64,000 nucleotides of DNA from JBLXBZ01 sp048265185. GTDB lineage: Bacteria > Pseudomonadota > Alphaproteobacteria > Rhizobiales > Stappiaceae. Positions 8,923-18,367 of the stretch are shown here, piece by piece (within the stretch, counting starts at the first letter, position 1; each line of letters begins with the position of its first letter). Both the position numbers and the translations under genes were made by a program. A model generated the notes under the pieces. It was given only the letters and a program-made list of their open reading frames with translations. It made no database searches and was not told where the DNA came from. Location of the stretch: positions 310,001-374,000 of the forward strand of contig JBLXBZ010000003.1 in NCBI GenBank assembly GCA_048265185.1, in the 5' to 3' direction.

Positions 8923-8979
8923 GGCTCTCATGCCATTGTTTTCCCGGAAATGTATCAGAAAAGATCATCTGCCGTAAAT

Positions 8980-9025
8980 CTCCGCCGCGTCTTGGCGCCA
9001 AGAGAGCGCTGGAGAGGCGGCGGAG
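8980..9025. terminator. Hairpin between convergent genes
   Basis: Nine-base arms (CTCCGCCGC at 8980-8988, GCGGCGGAG at 9017-9025) enclose a second palindrome TTGGCGCCAA at 8992-9001. The sequence after it on the + strand is TTTGTTTG. It lies between the converging ends of the DUF459 gene and gltD, so it could serve both. Confidence 0.5.
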
Positions 9026-9052
9026 TTTGTTTGTATGGTCTTCGAGTTTTCT

Positions 9053-10483
9053 TTAGCGAGGCAAGTTGGAGGAGCCGGTCAGATATTCGTCGATTGACCG
9101 CGCGGCTTGTCGTCCTTCACGGATGGCCCAAACCACAAGAGACTGACCTTTGCGCAGATCTCCCGCAGCGAAGACTTTATCGATGCTGGTCTTGTAATCC
9201 CGCGTGTTGGCTTTGACGTTGGTGCGCTCGTCAAGAGCGAGACTGTCGCCGGCTTCCTTGATGAAGCTTGTTAAGTTGGGGCCGGAAAAGCCAATCGCCG
9301 CCAGCACGAGATCAGCGCGCAGAATGAACTCCGTTCCGGGAATAGGCACGCGCTTTTCGTCCACCCGGGCGCATTTGACGCCGGTGACATGTCCATCCTC
9401 GCCGACGATTTCCAGGGTCGCCGCGGAAAACTCACGTTCCGCGCCTTCCGCTTGGGAGGTCGACGTTCTGAATTTCGTTGGCCAATAGGGCCAGATATTC
9501 AGTTTGTCCTCTATGAGAGGCGGAATTGGGCGGATATCGAGCTGGGTGACGGACAAGGCGCCTTGCCGGAATGACGTGCCGACACAATCCGACGCCGTGT
9601 CTCCGCCGCCGATGACGACAACATGTTTGCCGCCCGCCCAGAGCGGGGTTTCATGGGAAACGTCTTCGCCGCCGATACGTCGGTTTTGTTGAACGAGGAA
9701 CGGCATCGCCCAGTTACAGCCTTCAAGGTCCATGCCGGGGACGCCGGGCTCGCGTGGGCGCTCGGCCCCTGCGGTGAGCAGCACCGCGTCGTGGCGCTCC
9801 TTTAATTCGCTCAAGGCGACGGTGACGCCAACGTCGACATTGTAATGAAAGACGACGCCTTCCCCTTCCATTTGCTCAACGCGCCTGTCGATATAATGCT
9901 TTTCCATTTTGAAGTCTGGAATGCCATAGCGCAATAGCCCGCCGGCCTTGGCGCCGCGTTCATAGATATGCACCGTATGCCCGGCCCGCGCCAGTTGTTG
10001 GGCGGCGGCCATGCCCGCAGGGCCGGCGCCGACGATGGCGACGGTCATCCCGGTTTTATGGGTGGAAGGCTCAGGCGCCAGCCACCCCTCGGACCATGCT
10101 TTGTCAGCGATGGCCTGCTCGATGGATTTGATGTTCACCGGCGCGTCTTCAAGGTTGAGCGTGCAGGCTTCCTCGCAAGGCGCCGGGCAGATGCGGCCCG
10201 TGAATTCCGGAAAATTATTGGTGGAATGCAGATTGCGCGCCGCCAATTCCCAATCGTCGTTATAGACGAGGTCGTTCCAGTCCGGGATCTGGTTGTTGAC
10301 GGGGCATCCTGTTTCGCCGTGGCAATAGGGGATGCCGCAATCCATGCAGCGCGCAGCCTGCCGCTGCACTTCGCCAGCTTCCAGCGGCAATGTGAACTCG
10401 CGAAAGTGCCGTATGCGGTCGGACGCAGGCTGGTATTTTTGTTCCTGCCGGTCGATTTCGAGGAACCCGGTAACTTTTCCCAT
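9053..10483 (-). CDS. gltD: Glutamate synthase (NADPH) small subunit
   Basis: The beta subunit of bacterial glutamate synthase passes electrons from NADPH through FAD and iron-sulfur centres to the large subunit for glutamate formation. The N-terminal ferredoxin-like domain carries two cysteine clusters (CMDCGIPYCHGETGC near residue 42 and CPAPCEEAC near 98). The first nucleotide-binding fold has VAIVGAGPAGMAAAQQLARAG near 148 and the second has VVVIGGGDTASDCVG near 287. The 476-residue length is normal. The start lies 12 bases after the gltB stop, so the two form an operon in the order gltB-gltD. Confidence 0.97.
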   Translation of the reverse strand: MGKVTGFLEIDRQEQKYQPASDRIRHFREFTLPLEAGEVQRQAARCMDCGIPYCHGETGCPVNNQIPDWNDLVYNDDWELAARNLHSTNNFPEFTGRICPAPCEEACTLNLEDAPVNIKSIEQAIADKAWSEGWLAPEPSTHKTGMTVAIVGAGPAGMAAAQQLARAGHTVHIYERGAKAGGLLRYGIPDFKMEKHYIDRRVEQMEGEGVVFHYNVDVGVTVALSELKERHDAVLLTAGAERPREPGVPGMDLEGCNWAMPFLVQQNRRIGGEDVSHETPLWAGGKHVVVIGGGDTASDCVGTSFRQGALSVTQLDIRPIPPLIEDKLNIWPYWPTKFRTSTSQAEGAEREFSAATLEIVGEDGHVTGVKCARVDEKRVPIPGTEFILRADLVLAAIGFSGPNLTSFIKEAGDSLALDERTNVKANTRDYKTSIDKVFAAGDLRKGQSLVVWAIREGRQAARSIDEYLTGSSNLPR

Positions 10484-10495
10484 TTCAGTCTCCCC

Positions 10496-13400
10496 TTATT
10501 CCGCGGCCGCTACGCCGAGACGCTTTTCTTCCATTTCCATCAAGGCGCGTCGATATTCGACAGGCATGACTTTCACGAATTTCGGACGATAGACGTCCCA
10601 ATGGTCGAGAATGTCTTGCGCCCGCGTCGAGCCTGTGTGGCTTACATGATTGGTCAAAAGTTGGCGCAACCGTTCATCGTCATGCCGGCTCATGTCGGCG
10701 GACAGATCCACGCGGCCCTTGTGTTCAATATCGCCGCCATGGTGGTGCAGCTTTTCAAGCAGGTCGTCTTCTTCTGAGACGGGCTCCAGATCGACCATGG
10801 CCAGGTTGCAACGAGACCCGAAGGCTCCGTCTTCATCCAGTACATAAGCGACGCCTCCGGACATGCCGGCCGCGAAGTTTCGACCTGTCTCGCCGATGAC
10901 GACTACGACGCCGCCCGTCATATATTCGCAGCCATGATCGCCAACGCCCTCAACCACGGCGACGGCGCCGGAGTTGCGCACGGCGAAACGCTCGCCCGCG
11001 ACGCCGCGGAAATAGCATTCGCCTTCCGTGGCTCCGTAAAGCACCGTATTGCCGACGATGATGGAGTGCTCCGGCGTGATCCGGGTATTCTCTGGCGGGC
11101 GAACCACCAAGCGTCCGCCGGACAGCCCTTTGCCTACATAGTCGTTGCCGTCGCCGATGAGATCAATGGAGACGCCGCGCCCGACAAATGCGCCGAAGGC
11201 TTGCCCCGCCGTGCCGCGAAGGGTGATCTTGATCGTATCGGCGGGCAGGCCTTTCTGGCCGTAGCGCTTGGCTATCTCGCCGGACAGCATGGCGCCGACG
11301 GAACGATCGACGGAGCAAATCGTTTGTTCGATCTCCACCGGCGTTTTCGATTCCAGCGCAGGCATTGCCGCCGCAATTAATTTGCGGTCAAGAATTTCGT
11401 CAATGGGGTGTTTCTGCCGCTGGGTCCACCGGGTAGCCTCTTCCGGCGCGTCCGGCTTGTAGAAAATCCGGGAAAAATCGAGACCGCGAGCCTTCCAATG
11501 CTCCAGTGCGTCTTTTTTGTCCAGATATTCCGAATGGCCGACCAATTCATCCAGCTTGGTGACGCCAAGCGAGGCCATGATTGAGCGAACTTCCTCGGCG
11601 ACGAAGAAGAAATAATTGATCACGTCTTCCGGCGTGCCCTTGAAGCGTTTGCGCAGAACAGGATCCTGCGTGGCGATGCCTACTGGGCAAGTGTTGAGAT
11701 GGCATTTGCGCATCATCAGGCATCCCGCCGCAATCAGCGGAGCGGTGGAGAAGCCAAATTCATCCGCGCCCAACAGCGCGCCGACGATGACGTCGCGGCC
11801 GGTTTTCAATCCTCCGTCGACCTGAAGGGCGATGCGGGAGCGCAAGCCGTTCAACACCAGCGTTTGCTGGGTTTCCGCCAGGCCCATTTCCCATGGGCTG
11901 CCGGCGTGTTTGATCGAGGTCAGCGGCGATGCGCCCGTTCCGCCGTCAAAGCCGGAGACGGTGATGTGGTCGGCGCGCGCTTTCGCCACGCCGGCGGCCA
12001 CCGTGCCCACGCCAACTTCGGAGACGAGTTTGACGGAAATGTCGGCGGCGGGATTGACGTTTTTCAAATCGTAAATCAGCTGCGCCAGATCTTCGATTGA
12101 GTAAATGTCGTGATGCGGCGGCGGCGAAATCAAGCCCACGCCGGGCGTGGAATGGCGCACCTTGGCTATGACGGCGTCGACCTTATGGCCGGGCAATTGT
12201 CCGCCTTCGCCGGGTTTGGCCCCTTGGGCGACCTTGATCTGGATCATATCCGCGTTGACCAGATAATCGGAGGTCACGCCAAAGCGGCCGGAGGCCACTT
12301 GCTTGATGGCGGAGCGCTCAGGGTTCATGGAGCCGTCGGGTAGCGGCCGGAAACGTTCGGCCTCTTCGCCGCCTTCGCCGGTGTTCGACTTTCCGCCCAT
12401 GCGGTTCATGGCGATTGCGAGAGAGGTATGCGCCTCGCGAGAGATCGAGCCGAAAGACATGGCGCCGGTGACGAAACGTTTGACGATTTCGCTGGCGGGC
12501 TCGACCTGCTCCAGAGCCACTGGCGTCTTGCCGATTTCTTCCGCCGATTTGATCCGGAATTGGCCGCGAATGGTGAAGCGGCCTTGCTCTTCATTCACCA
12601 TGCGGGCGTATTCGAGGTATTTTTCTGGAAGATTGCCGCGCACCGCATGTTGCAATGTGGCGATGTTGTCCGGCGTCCACATATGATCTTCGCCGCGGAT
12701 GCGATAGGCGTATTCGCCCCCCACCTCAAGCGACCGGCGCAGGACTGGAATGTCGTCAAAGGCGGCGTGGTGACGCAGAACGGTTTCTTCGGCGACTTCT
12801 TTGAGGCCGATGCCTTCGATTGTGGTGGCCGTGCCGAAGAAATAGCGTTCAACGAATTCCGAAGACAAGCCGACAGCGTCGAAAATCTGCGCGCCGCAAT
12901 AGGATTGATAGGTTGAAATGCCCATTTTGGACATAACCTTCAGCATGCCCTTGTTGATGGACTTGGTGTAGCGATGCACGACTTCATGACCGCCGACTTC
13001 TTCTGGGAAATCCAGCTCTGCGTGCATGGATAGAAGGGTTTCAAACGCCAGATACGGGTTGATCGCCTCCGCGCCATAGCCGGCGAGCATGCAGAAATGG
13101 TGCACTTCGCGCGCTTCGCCGGTTTCAACCACTAGACCGACCGAAGTTCGCAGACCTTTTCGGATCAGGTGGCGATGGACGGCGGCGGTGGCCAGAAGCG
13201 CGGGAACGGCGATGCGTGAGCGCGAGATCAAACGATCCGAGAGGATGATGATGTTGTAGCCTTCGCTGACCGCGCGTTCGGCCCGCTCGCACAGCTCTTC
13301 AACAGCGCCTTCCATCCCTTGCGCGCCCTTGACGGCGGAATAGGTGATGTCGAGGGTTTTGGCGGAGAATTGATTGTCGGCGATGTCGCCGATCGCTCGG

Positions 13401-15226
13401 ATTTTCTCCAGATCCTCATTGGTGAGGATCGGTTGACGAACTTCCAGCCGCTTGTGGGTGGAAAGTCCTTTCAGGTCGAACAGATTCGGGCGCGGACCAA
13501 TGAAGGAGACGAGGCTCATGACCAATTCTTCACGAATCGGGTCGATGGGCGGATTGGTGACCTGCGCGAAATTTTGTTTGAAATACGTATAAAGCAGCTT
13601 TGACTTGTCCGATAGGACGGAAGCAGGCGTGTCGGTGCCCATTGAGCCAGTGGCTTCCTGTCCCACGGTCGCCATTGGCTGCATCAGGAACTTGATGTCT
13701 TCCTGCGTGTATCCGAACGCTTGCTGGCGGTCCAAAAGGCTTTCGCCGGCGACGGGGGCTCGCTCGCGCACGCTCGGCATGTCTTCAAGCACGATCTGCG
13801 AGCGGTGCAGCCAGTCTTTATAGGGGTTGGCCGTGGAGAGTTGGCGTTTGATCTCGTCGTCGGAGATGATTCCGCCTTTCTCCAGATCAATTAGCAACAT
13901 CTTGCCGGGCTGAAGGCGCCATTTCTGCACGATCCGCTCTTCGTCCACGGGCAGGACGCCCACTTCGGAGGACATGATCACATAATCGTCGTCGGTGACG
14001 ATGTAGCGGGCGGGGCGTAGGCCGTTACGGTCGAGCGTCGCGCCGATCTGCCGGCCATCGGTGAAGGCGACGGCGGCGGGGCCGTCCCACGGCTCCATCA
14101 GCGCCGCGTGATATTCGTAGAAGGTGCGCCGGTTGTCATCCATCAGCGGATTGCCGGCCCAGGCTTCCGGGATCAGCATCATGGCGGCGTGGGCGAGGGA
14201 GTAACCACCCATGACAAGGAATTCAAGGGCGTTGTCAAAGCAGGCGGTGTCCGATTGTCCTTCATAGGAAATCGGCCAAAGCTTGGTGATGTCTTCGCCG
14301 AACAGGGGCGAAGACACGGAGGCCTGACGCGCCGCCATCCAGTTGACGTTGCCGCGCAGCGTGTTGATTTCGCCGTTATGGGCGACCATGCGGTAGGGGT
14401 GGGATAATTCCCAAGAGGGGAATGTGTTGGTGGAGAACCGCTGGTGAACCAGCGCCAGCGCCGAAGTGAAACGCTCGTCCTTCAGGTCGTTATAGTATGC
14501 GCCTAGCTGATAGGCGAGGAACATGCCTTTATAGACAATCGTCTGGCTCGATAAGGAGACGATATAGAAGCCGCGGGTGGTGGCGTCGGTTTCCGCGCGA
14601 ATCGTATTGGAGATGATTTTACGCAGTACGTAGAGACGGCGTTCAAAGCCCGCAGGATCTTCCGCCGGTGCGCGTCCGATGAAGATTTGCTGCGACACCG
14701 GCTCCGTCGAGGCGATGTCAGGGGCCTTGGACAAAGAGGAATTGTCGACCGGAACGTCACGCCAGCCCAGCAGTTTTTTTCCTTCGGCGGCGACAACGCG
14801 CTCAATGATCTCGACGCATTTTTTCCTCAGGTCTTTATCCTGAGGCATGAAGATGAAGCCGACGCCGTAATCGCCGGGCGCGGGCAGTTTAAATCCCAGA
14901 TCAGCGCATTCTTGCTGTAGAAAGTCGTGGGGAACCTGTACGAGAAGCCCTGCGCCGTCGCCCATGAGAGGGTCCGCGCCAACCGCGCCGCGGTGGGTAA
15001 GGTTTTCCAGAATCTGCAGTCCGTCGGAAATAATCTTGTGGGATTTCTTTCCTTGCATTTGAGCAATAAAGCCGACGCCGCAGGCGTCATGCTCTTTCGA
15101 CGGGTTATATAGCCCGGATTTGGCCGCAGCACGGGTCGCCTCGGCGATGGTGGGAGTTTTTGTGGCGGGGGCCATTACGCTCGCCTCCATATTGTCGTCA
15201 CCTGTCGTCGTATTGATCCTGCTCAT
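10496..15226 (-). CDS. gltB: Glutamate synthase (NADPH) large subunit
   Basis: The 1576-residue alpha subunit releases ammonia from glutamine and channels it to 2-oxoglutarate, giving two glutamates. The N-terminal amidotransferase domain begins with a nucleophilic cysteine in DACGVGFIAQMQG (about residue 49) after a propeptide that would be removed. The central domain and the FMN-binding synthase domain follow, with GEGGEEAERFRPLPDGS, the gating SAPKPG-like segment and a CHLNTCPVGIATQDP cluster for the 3Fe-4S centre. The C-terminal GXGXG beta-helix domain closes the protein. ATG 15226 has AGAAGAGGG upstream. It is the first gene of gltBD and is preceded by an 860-base gap that could hold nitrogen-responsive control. 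Confidence 0.98.
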   Translation of the reverse strand: MSRINTTTGDDNMEASVMAPATKTPTIAEATRAAAKSGLYNPSKEHDACGVGFIAQMQGKKSHKIISDGLQILENLTHRGAVGADPLMGDGAGLLVQVPHDFLQQECADLGFKLPAPGDYGVGFIFMPQDKDLRKKCVEIIERVVAAEGKKLLGWRDVPVDNSSLSKAPDIASTEPVSQQIFIGRAPAEDPAGFERRLYVLRKIISNTIRAETDATTRGFYIVSLSSQTIVYKGMFLAYQLGAYYNDLKDERFTSALALVHQRFSTNTFPSWELSHPYRMVAHNGEINTLRGNVNWMAARQASVSSPLFGEDITKLWPISYEGQSDTACFDNALEFLVMGGYSLAHAAMMLIPEAWAGNPLMDDNRRTFYEYHAALMEPWDGPAAVAFTDGRQIGATLDRNGLRPARYIVTDDDYVIMSSEVGVLPVDEERIVQKWRLQPGKMLLIDLEKGGIISDDEIKRQLSTANPYKDWLHRSQIVLEDMPSVRERAPVAGESLLDRQQAFGYTQEDIKFLMQPMATVGQEATGSMGTDTPASVLSDKSKLLYTYFKQNFAQVTNPPIDPIREELVMSLVSFIGPRPNLFDLKGLSTHKRLEVRQPILTNEDLEKIRAIGDIADNQFSAKTLDITYSAVKGAQGMEGAVEELCERAERAVSEGYNIIILSDRLISRSRIAVPALLATAAVHRHLIRKGLRTSVGLVVETGEAREVHHFCMLAGYGAEAINPYLAFETLLSMHAELDFPEEVGGHEVVHRYTKSINKGMLKVMSKMGISTYQSYCGAQIFDAVGLSSEFVERYFFGTATTIEGIGLKEVAEETVLRHHAAFDDIPVLRRSLEVGGEYAYRIRGEDHMWTPDNIATLQHAVRGNLPEKYLEYARMVNEEQGRFTIRGQFRIKSAEEIGKTPVALEQVEPASEIVKRFVTGAMSFGSISREAHTSLAIAMNRMGGKSNTGEGGEEAERFRPLPDGSMNPERSAIKQVASGRFGVTSDYLVNADMIQIKVAQGAKPGEGGQLPGHKVDAVIAKVRHSTPGVGLISPPPHHDIYSIEDLAQLIYDLKNVNPAADISVKLVSEVGVGTVAAGVAKARADHITVSGFDGGTGASPLTSIKHAGSPWEMGLAETQQTLVLNGLRSRIALQVDGGLKTGRDVIVGALLGADEFGFSTAPLIAAGCLMMRKCHLNTCPVGIATQDPVLRKRFKGTPEDVINYFFFVAEEVRSIMASLGVTKLDELVGHSEYLDKKDALEHWKARGLDFSRIFYKPDAPEEATRWTQRQKHPIDEILDRKLIAAAMPALESKTPVEIEQTICSVDRSVGAMLSGEIAKRYGQKGLPADTIKITLRGTAGQAFGAFVGRGVSIDLIGDGNDYVGKGLSGGRLVVRPPENTRITPEHSIIVGNTVLYGATEGECYFRGVAGERFAVRNSGAVAVVEGVGDHGCEYMTGGVVVVIGETGRNFAAGMSGGVAYVLDEDGAFGSRCNLAMVDLEPVSEEDDLLEKLHHHGGDIEHKGRVDLSADMSRHDDERLRQLLTNHVSHTGSTRAQDILDHWDVYRPKFVKVMPVEYRRALMEMEEKRLGVAAAE

Positions 15227-15605
15227 ATGCGCCCTCTTCTTTTGAGCCCAGCTTTGAACTCTGCCTCCGGGGTTGGAGCCGCGCCTTTCGTTCGGGCCGC
15301 GTTCCTTGCAGGATCGCGGCTCGTTCGACGACCTCGGCTTGTGGCCCCGGTTTGTCGTATGTGGGCGGCTCTTTTCCCTGGGAGCCCCCCGTTCAGGCCG
15401 TGGTTGTTTCCACGGCGGTGCGCGTCTTTCACATCGTTTTCAGCCAAAGCGAGTCGCTTGGCGGAAACTCGATGCGCGTCTGTCGCTTTCGGGCGTGCGC
15501 TTGGAAGAAAGTTTCATCCAAACGCCCCGACATTGGTCCCCGGACGTTGGCGCTGAAGGAGAAATTCTCCTAGCGTCATATGGGAAAACGCCGGTTTCTT
15601 GTCTG

Positions 15606-15622
15606 ACGCACAGGCTGTGCGT
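15606..15622. promoter_or_regulatory. Operator-like perfect palindrome
   Basis: ACGCACAG-G-CTGTGCGT is an exact 8+1+8 inverted repeat in the gltB-bufA gap. With one central base it is too tight for a normal terminator loop and is more like a dimeric repressor or activator site. The regulator is unknown. Confidence 0.4.
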
Positions 15623-15642
15623 TAAATCGATTTATACCTTAA

Positions 15643-15663
15643 TAGGACAGAGTCACTGTCCTA
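15643..15663. promoter_or_regulatory. Operator-like perfect palindrome
   Basis: TAGGACAG-AGTCA-CTGTCCTA is an exact 8+5+8 inverted repeat 20 bases after the previous palindrome. Its size and arrangement resemble sites of dimeric winged-helix regulators such as Rrf2-type proteins, but I cannot assign it. A TTTATA sequence lies at 15631-15636, between the two palindromes. Confidence 0.45.
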
Positions 15664-16085
15664 TCAGTCGGGGGAAACATGCCAGATTTCAAACTGAAGG
15701 GCAAGTGAGATTATAACCGTTTTTAATATGATAATTTCGTTGTGTGTATTATTTTTGTTAGAAAAGAACTTTTAATGCGATTCCCCGTAATAAAATGTCT
15801 TTTAAAGGGGAGAGGCTATTACGCGTCGCTTCTGGCTCTTTTGTCAGGCGTGGTCATTCGCTGCGCATAGTCTGGGATTTTATGCTCAGCTCACATAACG
15901 ATAACATGTGTTTGATTTTCTTTTGAACTACGATTGAATGCAAAATGGCGACGTTGCGTTAACTGGATGTCATAGCTTGACTGTAAGTCTGGGCGGCTTG
16001 GGCGCCGTTGCGTGATTAAGCTTGCGGACGCGCTTCAGCTTTTAGGCTGAGAGTTACTATTAAAAGCCAACCGAGGAGAATGACG

Positions 16086-16391
16086 ATGAGCAATGTTAAA
16101 TTTTCTGCGACTGTTTTGGCCGGCGCCGTAGCGGCTGTTGTTGGCGGCTTGGGCGCTAATTCGGATGCTTTGGCCGACGGCGCCAAAGAAAAATGCTATG
16201 GTGTTTCTCTGGCTGGCAAAAACGACTGTAAGGCTGGCGCAGGCACCACATGCGCTGGCAGCTCGACGGTTGATTATCAGGGCAACGCTTGGACTCTGGT
16301 TCCCAAAGGCACTTGCGCCGACATGAAAGTTCCGGGCGATCGCACAGGCTCGCTTACGCCGCTCGACCGCGATTTGCCGAAAGCAGGCTAA
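16086..16391 (+). CDS. bufA: Bufferin precursor peptide BufA (DUF2282)
   Basis: A 101-residue secreted peptide of the DUF2282 family. An N-terminal signal peptide ends near ALA (residue 30). The mature part has the family's four cysteines at 37, 48, 56 and 77 (EKCYGV, KNDCKAG, TTCAGSS, KGTCADM) and a VPKGTC motif. Family members named bufferins are copper-binding RiPPs: an MNIO (DUF692) enzyme converts core cysteines to thiooxazole-type rings and the product is exported to the periplasm to sequester copper. The enzyme gene follows directly. GAGGAG at 16073-16078 touches ATG 16080 but is seven bases from ATG 16086, so I take 16086 as the start. The stop leaves a 176-base gap to bufB. Confidence 0.88.
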   Translation: MSNVKFSATVLAGAVAAVVGGLGANSDALADGAKEKCYGVSLAGKNDCKAGAGTTCAGSSTVDYQGNAWTLVPKGTCADMKVPGDRTGSLTPLDRDLPKAG

Positions 16392-16567
16392 GTGGCGCAA
16401 GGCGCCGATTTTGGGCGTTGTCAATGAGGACGTCGCCGGGTGGCGTTTACGCTGGCCTGGCGGCGGATCGCGGAGGCGCGTTGACGTCGCCTTTGCTAAC
16501 GATAGCGCTTGAATAGACTGCACGCCGTTGAGTGCGGCGAAGGTCGGGTTATGGCGGAGGATTGTTG

Positions 16568-17494
16568 ATGAGCGCGCGTGAGCATGATTGCTTGGGAAAT
16601 CACATGAACCTGGGAAATCATATGAATATTGTCCCTGCGCGCGCGGGCGCAGGCCTCAAACCCGAGCATTATCGCAATATTTTGGACGGCGCGCCGGATA
16701 TCGGTTTTTTCGAGGTTCACGCGGAAAATTATATGGGCGCCGGCGGGCCCCCGCACGCTTATCTAAGCGCTATTCGTGAACGCTATCCTCTCTCGCTTCA
16801 TGGGGTGGGCTTGTCCATCGGCGGCGAAACCTCACTTGATCGAGAGCATCTCGCGCGTCTCAGGCGTTTGATTGAACGTTATCAGCCGGGGTTGTTTTCA
16901 GAACATCTTGCCTGGTCCAGCCATGACGGCGCTTATTATAATGACCTTTTGCCAGTGGCTTACACCCGTTCCACCTTGAGCCGGGTATGCGATCATATCG
17001 ACGAGACCCAGTCGGTTCTTGGCCGGCGGATGTTGCTGGAGAACCCTTCCACCTATGTGGCTTTCGCCTCAAGCGAAATGAGCGAGATCGATTTTCTTCG
17101 TGAAATCGTGGAGCGGACGGGGTGCGGGCTGCTTCTTGACGTTAATAATGTTTATGTTAGCGCTGAGAATCATGGAACGTCGGCGCAGGACTACATTGAC
17201 GAATTTCCCATGGAGGCCGTGGGCGAGATCCATCTGGGCGGTCATGCTCCTGATGTGGATGAAGCCGGACACAAACTGTTGATCGACGCTCATGATCGCT
17301 CCGTTGATGACGAGGTCTGGCGATTGTTTGATCGCTCGCTGGCGCGCGCCGGCGCTTTGCCGGTTTTGATAGAATGGGATAATGACGTTCCTCCATGGGA
17401 GGAGCTTTACGCGCAGGTGATGCGCGCCGAGGCGGGGCTTCAGGCGTTGAACCCGGCTTTTGACAAAGGCGCGGTGGCGGCTCATGCCGGTTGA
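16568..17494 (+). CDS. bufB: MNIO-family enzyme BufB (DUF692), bufferin maturase
   Basis: Multinuclear non-heme iron-dependent oxidative enzyme with a TIM-barrel fold, expected to modify cysteines of the adjacent BufA precursor in the cytoplasm. Typical DUF692 blocks are present with likely metal ligands: FFEVHAENYMG, LHGVGLSIGG, FSEHLAWS, LLENPSTYV, LLLDVNNVYVSAENH, EIHLGGHAPD and VLIEWDNDVPPW. The protein has 308 residues, normal for the family. GGAGG at 16556-16560 is seven bases from ATG 16568. Two further in-frame ATGs lie within an 18-base tandem duplication at codons 9-20, so the exact N-terminus is uncertain. The 3' end overlaps bufC by 11 bases. Confidence 0.92.
   Translation: MSAREHDCLGNHMNLGNHMNIVPARAGAGLKPEHYRNILDGAPDIGFFEVHAENYMGAGGPPHAYLSAIRERYPLSLHGVGLSIGGETSLDREHLARLRRLIERYQPGLFSEHLAWSSHDGAYYNDLLPVAYTRSTLSRVCDHIDETQSVLGRRMLLENPSTYVAFASSEMSEIDFLREIVERTGCGLLLDVNNVYVSAENHGTSAQDYIDEFPMEAVGEIHLGGHAPDVDEAGHKLLIDAHDRSVDDEVWRLFDRSLARAGALPVLIEWDNDVPPWEELYAQVMRAEAGLQALNPAFDKGAVAAHAG
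16593..16628 (+). repeat. 18-bp tandem duplication in the bufB 5' end
   Basis: Two adjacent 18-base units (16593-16610, 16611-16628) differ at three positions and encode LGNHMN twice. Each carries an ATG, which makes the bufB start ambiguous. The duplication lies before the conserved domain. Confidence 0.75.
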
Positions 17495-18296
17495 AGTGAA
17501 GCCCGGATTTCAGGTGAAGGCTGAAAACGCCGCCGAAGATAAAGGCTGCGCCGCCTTTTCCTGTGGGTTGCTCTCTTCACAGGCGTGCGCGCCGGACGAT
17601 GTCGTCAATCCTCGCGGCGGGGCTGTCGAGCGGCGGTTCGCAGTCTATCGTAATAATGTGATCGTTAGCTTGCGCGAGGCGATAAAAGATACGTTTCCAG
17701 CAATTTTGTCATTGCTGGGCGAGGAGTATTTTGACGCTTTGGCGCCGGAATTTATTCGTCTTCATCCACCAAAATCCCCCGTTCTTTTGGAGTATGGCGC
17801 GCAGTTTCCCTCATTTTTGGGGCGTTTCCCCCCTCTGGCGGCATATCCCTATTTGGAGGACGTAGCGCGGCTTGAGTGGATATGGCTGAAAGCCTATCAC
17901 GCACAGGACGCGCGACCTCTTAATGCTGAGGCCTTGGGGACGGTGGCTGCGGACGCGCTGGCTGATTTACGGATTTCCCCCCATCCATCTGCTTATGTGA
18001 TGAGCTCGCCGTATCCCATCTTACGGCTGTTTTTGGATAATCGGGCGAAGAGGGAAAGCGTCGTCGCCGCGTCTGATTGCGGCGCTGAGCGCCATGTTCT
18101 TGTCACGCGCCCCGGCGCAGAGGTGAAATTGCGAGAGATCGCCCCCGGCGCGGCGGCGTTGTTTTGCGCTTTTGCGCAAGGATCAAAATTTGGCGCGGCG
18201 GCCGAGCAAGCCGCAGGGAAGGCGCAGGGTTTTGATCTTGGGGCAAGTCTTGCGGAGTTGTTTGAAATGGAAGCGTTTGCAGATTTCAAAGTTTAA
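17484..18296 (+). CDS. bufC: Bufferin partner protein BufC (DUF2063)
   Basis: A DUF2063 protein, the usual partner of DUF692 enzymes, thought to bind the precursor leader and present it to the MNIO enzyme. The N-terminal helical DUF2063 region includes ERRFAVYRNNVIVSL, a conserved stretch near residue 60, and DTFPAILSLLGEEYFDALAPEF. The C-terminal half is a mixed domain ending near residue 270. The frame opens at 17460, but ATG 17484 overlaps bufB by 11 bases and is the better start for a coupled gene, giving 270 residues. No catalytic motif is visible, in keeping with an accessory role. Confidence 0.85.
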   Translation: MPVEVKPGFQVKAENAAEDKGCAAFSCGLLSSQACAPDDVVNPRGGAVERRFAVYRNNVIVSLREAIKDTFPAILSLLGEEYFDALAPEFIRLHPPKSPVLLEYGAQFPSFLGRFPPLAAYPYLEDVARLEWIWLKAYHAQDARPLNAEALGTVAADALADLRISPHPSAYVMSSPYPILRLFLDNRAKRESVVAASDCGAERHVLVTRPGAEVKLREIAPGAAALFCAFAQGSKFGAAAEQAAGKAQGFDLGASLAELFEMEAFADFKV

Positions 18297-18367
18297 CGGT
18301 CTAGAGTTTAAACGCATGTGCGGCGGCTGAAAATATATGCCGTATGAGGGTAGTTAGGGGAAGCGGA

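Larger units (their letters stand above)
15227..16085. other. Large non-coding gap between gltB and the bufferin operon
   Basis: About 860 bases lie between divergently transcribed gltB and bufA. I find no convincing gene: the short frames have no ribosome site and no recognisable protein. It contains an imperfect stem CCGTGG/CCACGG at 15398-15415, two perfect palindromes at 15606-15622 and 15643-15663, and an A+T-rich half from about 15700 that probably holds the bufA promoter. No -35/-10 pair could be assigned with confidence. Confidence 0.6.

Noticed and set aside
9968..10777. Long + strand frame of 269 codons within gltD/gltB
   Set aside because: It lies wholly opposite the two glutamate synthase genes, has no ribosome site and shows composition expected of an antisense shadow in GC-rich DNA.
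15223..15716. Several overlapping frames of 74-147 codons upstream of gltB
   Set aside because: No ribosome sites, mutually incompatible frames and no protein-like pattern; treated as leader and control DNA.
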